64,000 nucleotides of DNA from the NCBI GenBank assembly GCA_033032865.1, contig JAWHQI010000068.1, forward strand, positions 2,852,001 through 2,916,000, given 5' to 3'. This stretch comes from Dactylorhiza incarnata (taxonomy: Eukaryota > Streptophyta > Magnoliopsida > Asparagales > Orchidaceae). Under the pieces are notes generated by a model. The model saw only the letters and a program-made list of their open reading frames with translations, did not search any database and had not been told where the DNA came from. The translations under genes and the position numbers were made by a program. Positions 32,153 to 46,030 of the stretch are shown here, in pieces. Every line of letters begins with the position of its first letter. Within the stretch, counting starts at the first letter, position 1.

Positions 32153-34789
32153 CAATAGGATGACACCCCAAAGCTCCCTTTCCAAGGTACTTAGTATTAT
32201 TAATGACTACCCACAATTACACCCTCCTTAACATTACACTTGAATTACCCTACGTATTTTATGGCCTTCTAAGGGGAAAGACGATCTTTCGTAGGTCCCG
32301 GACATAACCTTCTCCTTAGCTTATCGAGTACACCCAACATTTAGACCTCTAATGGTGACCACACATCTTCTCTACCAGACTAGGTACACCAACTACCTTC
32401 CATTCTCACTTAAGGATCCATCAAATACTCAAGTTTTACAGTTTTACTCTACGCAGACCAAGTGATTTATATGAGTTACATCAGGGAAGGTACCCCAAAT
32501 ATTCATCAAACTGACTCAAGATTATTATTGGGTGTCTATCATGATATTCTAAGACTAAATCCAGAGGATCATATTTTCCTTATTTAATTGGCATTTATTA
32601 TAATTTTCCTCTTATAATATGGCCTCCACAAAATTATGGAAATCTATGAAGTCAAAATAATAGTAAATACATAATATAAAAATTTTGCAGTAAGGGGTTG
32701 GCCTCTTATTATAATATTGAACAATTACCCCAAATTAGAATTTAAAGAAGGAACCACCAAAAATACTTGTCTAATAAATATGGGAAAATTACCTAACCTT
32801 CATATTAATCAGAAAAGTTTACTGGCCAAATTTCAGATTTTATCAAGACTAATTAATCACATTAATAAATATTCCAAGTAAACCCATACTAGGGAAAATT
32901 ATGAAGGAACCTATTGACAAATAATTCCAAAAATTATACAAAAATTCAGAGATCTTTGTATAGTCCTAAAATGTCCTACCACCAAGTTTCATAATTTTCC
33001 AGAAGATATTTGGCCCTTAATTATTTATTACATTCTTAAGACCAAATAGATGGCTTGTGAATGAAGTGCTAAATAAGTTAATTCAATAATTACCCAAAAA
33101 TTACCAGAGATCTATCACATGACTAAGAGGGTACCACCAAATTTTCATTACCATCCAAGATTATTTGAGCATATAAATTTCTCTCCTAAGGAGGCTCCCA
33201 AAAATGGTTATAACCCAAATCAGAGGGAATAATAGGTCCTAAAATTCTCTAAAAATTTCCTAGTGAATATTTACTCCCCATGAACTTCTCTACCAAGTTT
33301 CATGACCATCCAAGGACATATGTCCCTATGTCCTTCATAAGGCTTAAAGTGCAACCCTAAGGTTAAAATTAGGGTCCTAGGGCATATCCTCCCCACATCA
33401 CCCCAAATTACTCAATGGGGTGTATTAAGTGGTCCTAAACCAGTGGCCAAAGTTTCACACCACTTGGAAGAGGTTTGACCACCTAATTCCAACATGTGCA
33501 CTTTTAACCTAGTTTGACCTAATTTGACCAAACTGGGGTTAATCAATTACCCAACCAAATCAATCCTAATTGGGCTGAAATTTTTATCAGGGTCATATAA
33601 TAACCCTAAAGAGCACACACCAAAATTTGGAGGGGATTGGAGGTCATTAGACCCTATAATTAATTAATATGTGAATTATTAAATTATTACAAAAACCTTA
33701 GAAGAATGTTCTCCTAAAATTCTCATATTTGGATATGTTAAGGGGGTTGGTACAAATAGCCTAGGTTTCAAATTTTATGCCAATAGTAATTCCCTATCAA
33801 AAGTTATTCCAGAAAAGGTGACTGCCCTACCCTAGGGACCAGTCCCACCAAAATGGCTCAACAAGGAGCTACAATGGCCCTATTCAGCTGAAACAAATTT
33901 TCAATTAAACTACACACCAAAGGATTCAACTTTGATGTTGGGCACTTTTTCATCAGAGGGGCTTTAGTATTTTTAATAATTAAATTAAACTACTGCATAA
34001 TATGTGATAGCAAATCATAAAACTTAAGCATTTAATCATCTAGGTCTGCGAGTAGCAGATCACAACAGATCCAACGACGCCCAGTAATCGTCACCAATGA
34101 ATGGACGGTCCCCGACATCTCGTTCTGGGTGACATTTGCGCTCGATTTGCTGGCCACCCTTGCATCCTTCCGGCCGGCTGGTGCCAAAACCACCTTCGTC
34201 GAGGTGGTGGCAAGCGATGGCCGGTGGTTTGCCATCCGGTGGTGGCCAGAAGGGGTTTTATAGCGGGGGAAAGGGGATTGAAAACGAACCCTTTAGGGAG
34301 CGTGATTCAAGCTCGATTGAGCTCGAATCAAGCCCCAAACTGATTGATATCTATGCACTAGGGGAGAGAGGGAGGATCAGACCTATGTGGGGGCCGGTGT
34401 CGCGAATTCCGGCGGGTTGCCATGGCCGGTGGTGGTGCTTTTGGTGCCATGTCGATCTAGGCTTCTGGTGCATGATTTCTTCAGGAAAGAGGAGGGTTTC
34501 ATTCCTTTCCGACCTCTGAAGATGTTAAAGAGTTCAATTGGGGGAGGGGAGGAGCCATGACATCAATTGCCATTAACACCATTAATGGTGATTTTCAGTT
34601 TCATATGGGGGGAATGAATTGGGCATCAATGTGGCTGGGAGAAGGCTGTAAAATTCTCCTCTCCTCAAGAGGAGATGAATTGTGCCATTAATGAAGAAGA
34701 TGGGAGGTTTCTTCTTCCTCCCCACTAACTCCATCCATTCTCTCTCTCTTTCAATTTGGGTTTTCTCTCTGTACAACCCCGATATTCAC
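32153..34789. repeat. Noncoding repeat region, probable right part of family H copy
   Basis: This follows the right target duplication of element A, so it continues the repeat that A invaded. It is AT-rich from 32153 to 34000, then GC-richer, with a CCGGCCGG-containing segment around 34170. TTGACC words cluster at 33470-33540. No frame here has recognisable protein similarity, and no right-hand LTR end could be fixed. Confidence 0.4.
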
Positions 34790-35643
34790 CAGAAGGAGGC
34801 GAGCCGAGCACTCGCCATGGGCCCGCAAGGAAGTGGGCGAGCCGGATTATAGTGGTCCGCTCGCAGGAAAGCGGGCGAGCCAGGTACTCGCTGAACACTC
34901 GCGAGAAGGCGGATGGGCCGGATTTCTTCCAAGTGTCCGTGTTCGACGAAATCCGCTCCGCGTCCGACGAACCCGCGTCACATTCCCAGCTCGCCGAACT
35001 CGATTGTCCCGCCGGTTCAGCAGATTTGCACAAGGCCAAGGGGAGATCGCGGGAAGGCGCGAGCATCGTGTCCTTGCGAGGCCAATCCTCAAAGCCAGCT
35101 CGCAAGAGGTTGGGCTGAAAGCACCGGCCGTCTCAGCAGTTGGGCTGAGAGCACCCTGCTGTCTCAGCGGTCTCTTCTATCCCGTCTCAGCAGATCTGCT
35201 GGGACCGGGGTGTCTCGACAGTTTTTCCCCCCACCTGTAGCTCAGCTTGACAGGGAGTGTAATTACCCCTCTGCCCATGGTGGTCTGCAAGTAGCCCATC
35301 CAAACAGCGGAGTTTGGCTGTTAGCAGGCCAAATTGGGGTGCGTTTAGTAAAACCAAAAGGCGGAATTCCTCTATTGACAGACAATGAGCAAAAAACCAT
35401 AAATAGACCTTGAAGGGCACCTTGGGAGAGGATTCCAATCTCAGATCTCTGAGCTTCTTCTTCCCGTGGTTACTTTGGTTTGGCTCTCTAGCTCTCCAAG
35501 GTGCCGGAGTCTCAGCTTTGGCTTGGGAGGGGAAGCGCTCAACGATCTTCCGGGTTAGTGGAGGGACCTCCTCGCTGTGACTAAGGTCTTAGTCATTTTC
35601 CTAGTCTTCAGTCTACCTTCTCTGATGGATCAGTAAGGGCTAG
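34790..35643 (+). repeat. 5' LTR of Ty3/gypsy element G3
   Basis: It aligns with G1 and G2. GGCGAGCC/GGCTCGCC-type stems run through 34797-34900. The 'gctgttagcaggcca' block is near 35320, a CATAAATAG TATA-like box near 35397, and 'cttgggaggggaagcgctc' at 35522. Element B is inserted just to the right; its target duplication CTGCC (35644-35648 and 54864-54868) shows that G3 resumes at 54869. The outer left end is approximate. Confidence 0.75.
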
Positions 35644-35648
35644 CTGCC

Positions 35649-37107
35649 TGATGGCGCAAATCTTAGCACACCGCTATAGGCGGTAGTAAGACTGCGGCAC
35701 GAAACGGCAGTGTACCGATCGTTCAAGTAATATAAAACGAGGAGTAATCCCCGAGTATCGAATCTCGAAGGAACACAGTAAGGTGGAGTTCACTATTGAG
35801 GCAGGACTTGAGATCGAAGTCCTTTAGTCGGATGGATGCGGAAACGGGGGTTTTGGATTGTGGAAAATAAAGAGAAAATGCTACAACTACTCCAATGCAA
35901 TGCCGCTATGCAATGCTTCGCTTGGCGGGATGGAGACTACGTAGGCCTTGAACGCGCTACTTCGTGAGGGCGGATTGACGAGTAGGCAAGCGGAATGAGG
36001 GTCGTAAGCACCTCTTCGAAAAGCACGCCACTAGCAATTGCTAGTGCGGCAAACGAACGTGACGGCGGGATGGAGGATGGAATGGGGCGCACCTCAAGCA
36101 ACTTAAACACCAAAGCATTTCACATAGACATGAAATATATAGAAATACAAACTAGTTTAAGTGCCACTTCATCATAATAATAAAGATATACAACATATAC
36201 ACATCAATAAGAGAAGAACAAGGCAAGAAATCAACCGAATCCGAAGGCTCGTTGTAGATTCACGGTTGGAATCGCCGGGTTGTCAATCTGCATCCAAGCT
36301 CGGTCCGCAACTACGTCCGGGGTAGAGAGAGCTGTCACGACTCTCCAATGAGCCCGTCTTCTTCGTCTCAAGATCCGGTAAAGGTTGCAAACTTCCCCTT
36401 GCTTGATGGTAATGGCGGCTAGATCTTCCTTTGAAGCTCTAGGATGAAGGAGGAGGCCGAGAGGAAGCTCCGGCTCAAGATTGGCGTGAAGAACAAGCCC
36501 GGAGCACCTCCTGGTGGTGGAAGATGATGCAGGGGGCGGAAGAGGCGAACAGGACTCAAAAACGGCGGAGCAGAATGGTCGTCCGACCTAATTTCGCGGG
36601 CTGGATATTTATAAAAAATAGGGCGCACGATCAGTGGCGCACGATCAACTGATCGTGCGCACTGAAAGCTGGTGATCGTGCGCTCTGTGCCAGAAACCTG
36701 CAAAACAAAACTGTAGAAAAAATATAAAGCGCACGACCGTGCACACGATCGTGCGTAGCAAACGCACGACCAAAATCCGAAGCTATTTTTGGGCATCAAA
36801 TGAACTCGCACGATCAAAGACGCACGAGCAACTGATCGTGCGTGAAGGAAACGCACGATCAGTGGCATTTCAGGCAGAAATTGCCCCCAAACAGACTCCG
36901 AGCATCGCACGATCCATGAACCTGCATGAAAACCTCCAGGACTACAGGAACATAAGGGATCACACCAAAAATGGGCATGCATGTGCACTAAGAGTGGAAT
37001 AATAGACGGCTATTAAATATAAATGAAAACAAGCCTAAAGTGTGGTGCAAAGACTAGAAAATCGGCCCAAATGAGTCCGAAAATATGTATATAATTGGGA
37101 CTCATCA
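35649..37107 (-). repeat. 3' LTR of element B
   Basis: 1459 bp, TGATGGCG...ATCA. CACGATC/GATCGTG words, several paired as inverted repeats, occupy 36630-36910. A TATAAATATCC box on the minus strand is near 36605-36614. About 90 bp of its inner end are nearly the same as those of elements A, C and E. Confidence 0.9.
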
Positions 37108-38846
37108 CACCCCCAGACTTACCTATTTGTGCGTCCCGAGCAAACTATCTCCCATGTGAAGTAGAAAAATCATAAGCTGGCAAAGTAATTGAATATGCGA
37201 AGTACAATGCGAAGTCGCTTACACGCGTGCGTTGAAACTTTAGTAGAAAAACCTTTTAAACATGCGAAATAGATTAGAATTTTCTAGATTGGGTTTCTAC
37301 TTATTATTGCTACTCATAATTTGAATCGTGGTGAATCCTTCAATAACGCGTAGGGTGAAAGTAGCTCGATCACTAAGTGGAATATTGCCAGAGATCGAGG
37401 ATCGGGACAAACTCCAAAGAAATCCATCAATGACGATGACCATAAGCTTGCCTGTTCACACTCTCTCTACGACACTAGTTACGTTCAGAGTGCGAATCAA
37501 TAGGACTTTTAGTTTATGATTTAGGCTTAGGCTACGGTGCGGTAGACAATGATAAACGTGGGGGCTTAGCACACCTAACACAAATGAGCTCGCAATAAAA
37601 ACACTATCCGGCAATAATGAAAAATGTGTACACCACACCCCGAGACTTAAACATGAAACTATGGGGTGTGTACACCACCTATTCCCAAATACATTGCTTT
37701 ACACTTTTTTTTTCATTTCTTTTCACATTTTTTTTCTTTTCTCCTTTTTTTTAAAATTATAACTTTGCACATATAATAACAACACAGCTATATTTTCAAT
37801 AACGCATTCCCACCACAACCACAAATATACACAGCATCAACACCCAACTTTTAAATGCACAAATTGCTTGAGCTCAGAATTTGGTGTGCGATTAGGATAA
37901 TCATTTTGGCTTTGGTGAATTGAAGGTGGTGCTGAATCAAATGGTAGGGATTAGGCACAAAGGGGCTAAGCAAGGATAGAGTGTTTAGGAATGGTGCAAA
38001 GGCTCAACCGGGTCAAAGAATGGCCTATATCACACTCGCACAAATGAAATAACATATACCCATGCTTCGAGAGTCGCTAGGGGCAAGTTCTTAGCCACCG
38101 AGAAAGAATATCCTTCCTCCTGACTCGAGCAATACATCACTAGCGATCGTCTACACACGCACCTACACTATCGTCAGATTCAACTGGATTCACGAAATAC
38201 GAGTAGAATAAACAGTATTCACGCAATTGGAAAATTATAAAACTAAATGCATGAGAAAAAGCTAATTCAACAAGAATTTCAACACGAGACGCGAGCACTC
38301 GACTAGGAGCACTGCTAGAGTCAACATGTTACTTCGCCACTCAATCCTATGCCAGCATCATGATCTTTCAATCACACAGAAAAATAATATTTACCCGAGA
38401 CGCATAGACAAATAAGCGCGTGCTCAAGTGGGTGTATGATGTGCTGTGAAGATGATCAATACAAAATGAATGAGATTAATATACTTCTAGTATGCAAATG
38501 ATATGTGCACGTGCAGTGGGTAACACATAGCGGCTCTCCCCCAGACTTGATCTAAACAATCCAACAAAAGATATGGCCATGAAATTCAAAATGAAGCTAA
38601 GGGAAGAGAGTACCCAATGCTCAGCAAGTGAGCATACTAGAAGGCGCGTGTAAACCAAGAAAAAGCTGCAGCATCCGCCAGAAGAATGACCTGCAGGGGT
38701 CAGCTCCGCAAAAACAAAAGAAAATACACAAACTAAAATTAAGTAAAACTAACCAAACAAACTAGATAAACTGAAATTGCAAGAAAAGTAAGATAACTAC
38801 TGGGGTTATTGTCTTCCCAGCACGACTTATTCAAATTTAAACAGTT

Positions 38847-40090
38847 CTAGCTAATGGGTCTATGAAAAGAAAAGTGCACAGGTAACTGTTCTAATATGCG
38901 TTTCGGTAACGGGTACCGATACGGCGATAGAACAGTTACTCCCCTACCTAAATAAAAATACCTGCTGAACACAGGTAGCGGGAATAGGAAGTAAGAAGAG
39001 GAGGAGAGCTGGTCCTCACTCGTCTCACCATAGAATAAATCCTTGCCAAGCAAGGTGTCATATCTAGGGAGGCAGCAGGAGGAGAAGGCAATAAGTGGAG
39101 CTTCCTCTACGGAGGGGGGGTCAACTCCTCACATAGGAGGATGCTCTCATCATTGACTTGAGCATCATGCTCCAAGTCCTCCTGGGGTACCTGTGAAGAC
39201 TCAACCTGCACAGGCTCAGATGAAGAAGGGGGATCAAGAAACAAACAAGAAGAATGACTTAAATAAAAATCAAGCGGGGGAGTGGTCCCGGTCTCACTCC
39301 CATCAGGTTGGGAAAGTAAAATAATGTTTGCATTGTCATCAATGCTACAAGGTTCGGCGGGATCAACTGTAGCCATGTCCAAGATTTGGACTTCCTCCAC
39401 CGGTGCAGAGGAAAGCTCCTCTTCACTTAGAAGGTTGTCCTCCTCCATAGGAGCAGGCATAACGCATAGATCGCCACCCTCATCCTGCGACACATCCTCA
39501 ACAATGTCGTCAGAGACGAGTATAGTAGTATGCACAACAGGGGGAGGAATAGTGCTTGGATCAATGTCAAGCACCGATTCCTCACAAAGAATCGAATCTA
39601 TGCATGGTGATATATGTACAGGGGAGATGGGCTCTGCAATGGCAAAGTCTAGATCAGCCACACATCTGGTGACTGTGTCCATATCATTCCCTTCAAAACT
39701 TGAAGGTGAAATGGACACATAACCGGATGTTGAAGGTGTGCTGCCAGAAGTAGGAGTCGGGACGATCCGGATATCCGGCTCATCATCCTCGTCCATCTGA
39801 CGAAGGAAAGAAACACAATCCTTCAAGGCATGATCTGTGCTCTGACAAAACAAGCACTGCCTTACGGGTTTATTTGGCACAGCGGGTGCTGAAGCCGAAA
39901 AGAGGTATGAAGGTAAAGGCGTGGCAGAATAGCCATAAGACTTCCGCGCACCATATGGAGTACCAGACGAAGTCGGTGCTCCATATGCTGGGCTGGGAGT
40001 GCTAGGGCTACTATCTCCCTTGGGACATCTATCACTAGCATGAGAGATATCTCCATAAAAATGGCAACGAATATTGAATGAAGACCACAT
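38847..40090 (-). pseudogene. Two-knuckle acidic protein of element B, frameshifted
   Basis: The minus-strand frame opens at 40090 (MWSSFNIRCHFYG) and runs 327 residues to 39107. It breaks in a run of C residues next to 39110, and the homologous C-terminus continues in another frame at 38847-39053, ending PKRILEQLPVHFSFHRPIS. Compared with element C, the first zinc knuckle has lost its second Cys (CHFYGDISHASDRC, Tyr instead of Cys). The second, CLFCQSTDHALKDC, is intact. A YGAPTSSGTPYGARKSYGY segment lies between them. Probably inactive as it stands. Confidence 0.8.
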
Positions 40091-41439
40091 AGTGTGAAGA
40101 TAAAATGATTCAAAATAAAGACACGATTGTGCACAACACTACACCTAACAGTAAATTACTAAGAAACCTAATAATAACAGGAAAATATAATAAGAAGAAC
40201 TGGAATAAAATAAAAGATGCAATTTACAAATGAAAAGGGCTTAAATCTCAGGTTCTCCCTCTCCAGAAAACTCACACGACTGTGTTCCCCGGCAACGGCA
40301 CCAAAAACTTGATGGCGCAAATCTTAGCACACCGCTATAGGCGGTAGTAAGACTGCGGCAGAAAACGGTAGTGTACCGATCGTTCAAGTAATATAAAACG
40401 AGGAGTCACTACAACAAACTGCACCTGTTGTAAGGACTGGAATGTAACTGAAACACAGTTTGTTACTAATAGTTATATTTAGTAACAAAGTTTTTTTGTT
40501 GTTACAAAAACTAACTTTGTTGTAACGAATATTTTAAATTTTGTTACTATAATAATTAATTCGTTACTATAACTATAAGTATTTGTAACAACACCAATGT
40601 TACGTTACAAATAGAAAACTTTTCTCACAATAAGTATCAATTGTAACGACATCATGAAAGTTTTTTGTGACAAAGACATTGTCCTTACTAAAAGTAATAT
40701 TTTATTATTAAAGTTTTGTTACAAAAAATATATCATATTTTATTTTCAATTTTTGTACAATTTTATTATCAAAGTTTTGAATTATATTTTTTTTTTGAAA
40801 AAAAAAATTTGTATGCGCGCGACAGTACCCCGCCTCGATAGTGCTCTAACGCGACGGCAGTACTCCTACAGCTCGCAAACATTCGTGCGCGGCTGTCGCA
40901 GATATGTGGTACTATTGCGATATGTATTTTTGCGCGTATGGTTTTTTTTTATAAATCTTTAACTTTTTATAAAAGTTTTTCTGCCTCTCTCTCATGCAGC
41001 TCTATCTCTCTCTCACATGAATGAATGAAATATACGGATGAAAATTTCCCTCCATAAAATTTTGAACAAAACTAAACTAAAAATTAAAAATATATTAAAT
41101 GTAAAAATGAATGCAAATTAATATAACATTAATTTTTTAATATAATTTTGGAATTAAAATAAAATCACGCACGAACCCGCGTGCACGCAAATGCACTCTC
41201 GCGCGCACGCAAATGTACTCTTGCGCGCACGCAAATGCGCTTTAATTTAATGAAAATAAATGTGTAATGGAATTCATAAATACATGTCAAATCAATTCAT
41301 AAATACAACGTGTTGTTCAATAAAATTAACTTTTTTACATAAGATTTATGTTTTTTTAAAAATAAGAATTACACCCGCTCAATTTTGTCCGCTCTCAGGA
41401 GCTCGATCAACTGATAATGCAGATTTTTCTGATATGATT

Positions 41440-42180
41440 GCATGACACAGACAGACATAGATACATGACATAGACAGACACAGACACACAAACAAAGACA
41501 CGCAAACACAAACACAGACACACATGCACAAACACACATATACACACAGATACAGACAGACACACGGACACAGTCACACATAGCTAGCTAGAGATCACAC
41601 AGACACACACACATGCACAGACACAGACAGACATACACAGACACACACACCGACACACACACCAACACACTCATACATTCAGATACACAGATACCGACAC
41701 ACACATACACAGACACAGACACGAACATGACACACACATACACACAGACACACAGACACTGACACGCACATACACACAGACACACACAGACAGATACAGT
41801 CACGAACACACACAGACATTGACACACACACACACATGCACACACATAGACACACACACATATAGACACACATAGACACAGACACAGACAGACAGAGACA
41901 CACACATGCACAGATACACAGAAATGCAGACACGGACACACACATGCACATACACACATAGAAACACAAACACAGACACAAACACACACATGCACAGATA
42001 CACATAGACACAGACACAAACACACATAGACACAGACACAGACACAAACACTGACACAGACAAAAATCAACACAAACACAGATACACACATACACATAGA
42101 CACATATACACAGACACACACAAACACAAACCCACATAAACACAAACCCACATAGACACATAGATACACACGGACAACTC
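41440..42180. repeat. CACAGA-type low-complexity minisatellite
   Basis: About 740 bp of imperfect ACACAGAC/ACACACAT words. Cysteine/valine-rich open frames on the minus strand arise from the repeat and are not genes. It separates the left subterminal zone of the CACTA element from its gene-like interior. Confidence 0.9.
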
Positions 42181-42499
42181 CAAGTTATTGATTTTGTAGG
42201 TAAAAAAATACATTATTTTACAAAACACATTAAATAAAGCATCCCGACGCTAGTCTAGAAACATAGCGAGATAATATTTTTAACTAAAGCAGAGCGAGTT
42301 AATATTTTTAACTAAGCTGTCCGAGAGCATCGAGACCGTCCGAAGATGCCCGTGTGTGTGTGTATATAATCTATATCTATAATATATAATTCTATAATAA
42401 GTTAAAAAGATATATAATGGTTATGATATTATGTTAATTATGTGAGACACAAAGTTAATCCTAGCCATTGACTTATCTAATCTCAGTGTCGAATTTGGA

Positions 42500-45400
42500 A
42501 CAGTGCGCAAAACCTTACTTTATTTTGAATTCTCTGGCATCGCGGACACATATCTCCTGCACTCTTCCACCTCATTTTCCCGCGGATACTGCTCTAACCC
42601 TAAAGCTCAACATCTCCAATGCTCTGCGCCTCCTTCAGTAACTCGCTTCGGAACTCCTTGCTACGCCAACTCAAGCTCTTGCTCCTCCCCTCATTCCGCT
42701 GTTTCCTTCTGAATCGGCAAGCAGATCTCCGATCTCGCTCCTCCCCTCATTCCGCCGTCATCAACGTCGGACTCTACACACTTCGTCAGATTCTTCTCCC
42801 TCCACTCCGCACGCATTTGACGGGAGCCTACTCATGTTCTCCGCTCGCTGCTTTTCTTCGACGGCAACTGCTTCCCTGCGAAGGCCGCTTCTTCCTCCGG
42901 CGGTTCTTTCCTCCAACCCTAAATGTTGCTTTGCTTCCATGGCCTTTGACCTCTGCCAGCGCCTCCGACACACTCGGCCACCTCCAAGCGATCTACAATG
43001 GAAACTCTCTTTGGTAACATTTGCTACTTTAGAATCCCTGTTTTCCATTTGCTTAGGGTCCTACCTTTGATGTATTTCAGGTCAATCTCATCTTACTAAT
43101 TTGCATATTCCTCTGATTTTGGTACCAATTTTGCTACATGTTTTCCATTTGCCCTCTGCAGTGCAAGGGCTCCGGTTAGTCAGATTTTTTATGTAGATTT
43201 ACTAAATGAAATATTTACGAGTAGGCAGACTTTTGATGCACACATCGTCAGATTTCTGATATTTGCCCTCTACAGATTTTTGATGTAGGTTTTTTATTTC
43301 AGGTATATCTATGAGTACCATTTTTGATGCAGATTTACTAAATGAAATATTTTAGATTATCTATATTATATGTTCATGATGATTTGTTCTTCATATCAGA
43401 ACCATTAGCAATTTTCTTAGAATATGTTCATTTCAATTTGTCGCCCATGCTTGTATCTCCAAAAAAAACTTTTATTTTGGGATTTTACTTCAGAGATTGT
43501 CCATTACTAAATTTTATCTTATCTCCTTCAGGTTTTTTAGCTATTTGTTGAGTTTTTGTTAGTTTTGGTATGGAAAAATACATAAATAAAAAGGAATTAT
43601 AGAGCTTAATTATTATTGATTATTTACTGTTAGTTAATATCACTCCATGTAGCTAGGTTTAGCATTGGTATCGTCAAGTCCGGAGTTTGATCATGGTCCA
43701 TTATAGCCAGGTGGTCATATGCTACAATGACAAACGATTTCATTTATGGCCGTGCTCGATCTCCAGGCAGCCGGAAGAAGGTTGAACTCCACGCGATCTC
43801 ACCGTTTCTCTGCCCTCTCTCCCTACCGCACGATCTTTCAGGGGATCTCTCATTTTCTGACCTAGAAGAGGGTTATCGACGACAAGAAATCCACCACTCA
43901 AGGTATGGTTTCTTCCACTCAGGGTATGATGAGTCCTACCTTAACCATCTACAGCCAACGTCGACCACGCAGCAGCAGTGGACTGGAATTTTCATTCCTA
44001 AATCAACTGCTAGCTTCCTTGCACAAAAAGCTGCTCATCGATGACCAGTCTTTATAACATTGAGGTATCATTTGATCCTCCAATAATATTGAATAATAAT
44101 TTCTGATGACATATTGATATGAATTGTTTAGTCCTTGTTCTTCTAAGCCTAAATGCTTAATCTTCCTAAAATTTTCTCTTTTTTTATATTTTCATTTTTG
44201 ACAAGATGTCTCACAAAAAAAAATCATGTTGCCAGTAACATTTGCCAATCTTCTCATCTTGAAAAGGTTATGTAAGCTTCCTTATATAACCAATAAATAA
44301 GATATAAACATGATAAGTCAAAGTAAACTTTGAGGTAAAATAAAAATTTGTCGTTTGCAATTTTCTCCATACATCTTAGTGCGAGCCTTTCAAGAATTAC
44401 TATGATTTTCCCAATCTCATGTGACTGATGACATAAATTTAGATTAACATATTAATAACTCTTTATTGATATTTCAAGTTTGAGATGCTGAGTTCCAGAA
44501 AAAAGAAAAATGACTGTAAACCTTGTCTATCCTAAACTAGAATGATGCACACCCCACCATCAAAGGATTAGTATTTTATGGAGAAACAGTTTCAGGCCCC
44601 CTTTTAAGGAGAAACAGTTTCAGGCCCCCTTTTCATTTGTATTAATGACAAATTTAGCCATCCAAAAACAAATAAATTTCTTTTTTCATTGTTCTAATGC
44701 GCATCTTTCAAATTGGCCCATTAAGAAGAGACATGTATTAATAAGCTTTAATATCTCTTTATTAGCACATCTTTCTGTTTTCCTTGTATTAGTAAGCTTT
44801 CACAAAAAACAGCAAGTTGCAGTTTGAAACTGCAGATTTGTAGTTGCAGTTTGAAACTGCAGGTTTTGTGTTTTCCTGCATGACTCTTTATTTAAAAATC
44901 TGTCCAAATGCAATATCTAATTTCTATTGTTTTCCTGTATGACTCTTAGGTTTCTGGCTAATTGAATTGATTGTGGAGAATAGTTTAATTCACAAGAATT
45001 TATAAAATACTCTTAAATATTGGTTGCCCTAATCCTTATGTACAAGTTATTGCTCTAGTTGCTAATGACTTAATGGTTTTAGTGGGTTATAGCCATCAAT
45101 GACTTAATGTCTGTCTGTGTCATGTATCTGCATGTGTATCTATGTTTGTGTTTGCGTGTCTTTGTTTGCTCAATTTTCCTGATATGATTGCTGTAAAAGA
45201 TGCAGATTTTTCTTATGTCGTTGCTATATTTTGTTGCTTATCGCATGGAACTACTCAGGTTTTTAATGTTTTCATATTTCGTGTCTTTGATCTGGAAAGC
45301 TCTTATATGATCTTATTAGATTACATCACATCATTACTATTCTGGTGTACCTAACTCAAGCTGATTGATTTTATAGGAGATTATAAAAGGTCAACCTAAC

Positions 45401-45620
45401 TGGCTAAAGATTATTGATCTGTCTGCAGTATGATTCCAGCACTCATTCTACTATTTCCTCCAACAATGAACTTTACTGATTATCTTTGTTCATATTGACC
45501 AATGGTTGTAACTTGTAAGATATTTACTTTCAGGATTTTAGGTTACGAAAACTTATTGAATATGAAGAATGGTATGACCAGCCTCATAATGCTCCAGAGT
45601 TGCCGGTAATACAACAATAT
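42500..45620 (+). pseudogene. Gene-like fragments carried by the CACTA element
   Basis: Several stretches have host-gene character. A GC-rich, Ser/Arg-rich stretch at 42834-43012 (frame MFSARCFSSTATAS...) ends at a donor-like G/GTAACA near 43013. The frame at 43727-44044 contains a possible donor after CACTCAAG near 43902. A clean exon-like piece at about 45534-45608, bounded by TTTCAG and GGTAAT, encodes RLRKLIEYEEWYDQPHNAP. I do not recognise the source gene or genes. Captured host-gene exons are the likeliest reading; unrelated chance frames remain possible. Confidence 0.4.
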
Positions 45621-45844
45621 TGGATTTGCATCATTCTTTGTGATGACAGTGATTAACTAACCATTTTTTGTCTAGGTTAATCTGCTATGCTATTTTAGCA
45701 TTATGTAATATAATTTCATAATCGTAGTTTCTTTTAAATAGTTATCGTTACTCTATTAGACTAAATGTGTACTCTAACAACTTTTTCTAAACCATTTATG
45801 CAAATATTTATTTGCATTTGTACAGAAATCTTCAGATTTCTTGA

Positions 45845-46030
45845 AAAATTTGGACAGATTTCTCCTAAAGAATTCTCTAAGAAATTTGGACATATTTTAG
45901 GAGAAATCTGTGAAAAATTTGGACAGATTTCTACTAAAGAATTCTCTAAGAAATTTGGACATATTTTAGGAGAAATCTGTCCAGATTTCTCTGGACAGAT
46001 TTCTTAGAGAAATTGGACAGATTTCTGTCG
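45845..46030. repeat. 69-bp tandem repeat with inverted cores in CACTA interior
   Basis: Two and a half copies of a unit built from AAATTTGGACAGATTTCTCC, AAGAATTCTCTAAG and GGAGAAATCTGT. AGAAATCTGTCC and GGACAGATTTCT are inverted copies of each other, so the array can fold into hairpins. No coding role is seen. Confidence 0.75.

Noticed and set aside
34515..34535. Candidate right end and GAGTT duplication for the family H copy
   Set aside because: GAGTT occurs near 34531, but the preceding bases are not an LTR-like CA end, and the sequence after it does not resume G2 coding.
34756..35413. Overlapping frames of 120-166 codons in the G3 LTR
   Set aside because: Several frames on both strands are open over the same GC-rich LTR; no domain is recognised and homologous LTRs G1 and G2 do not keep them.
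40807..40940. Possible miRNA-like hairpin in the left CACTA region
   Set aside because: The GC-rich stretch has repeated CGCGACAGTA words but no single long stem with a plausible mature arm.
41588..42169. Long Cys/Val-rich frames on the minus strand
   Set aside because: Produced by the CACAGA low-complexity minisatellite in several frames at once.
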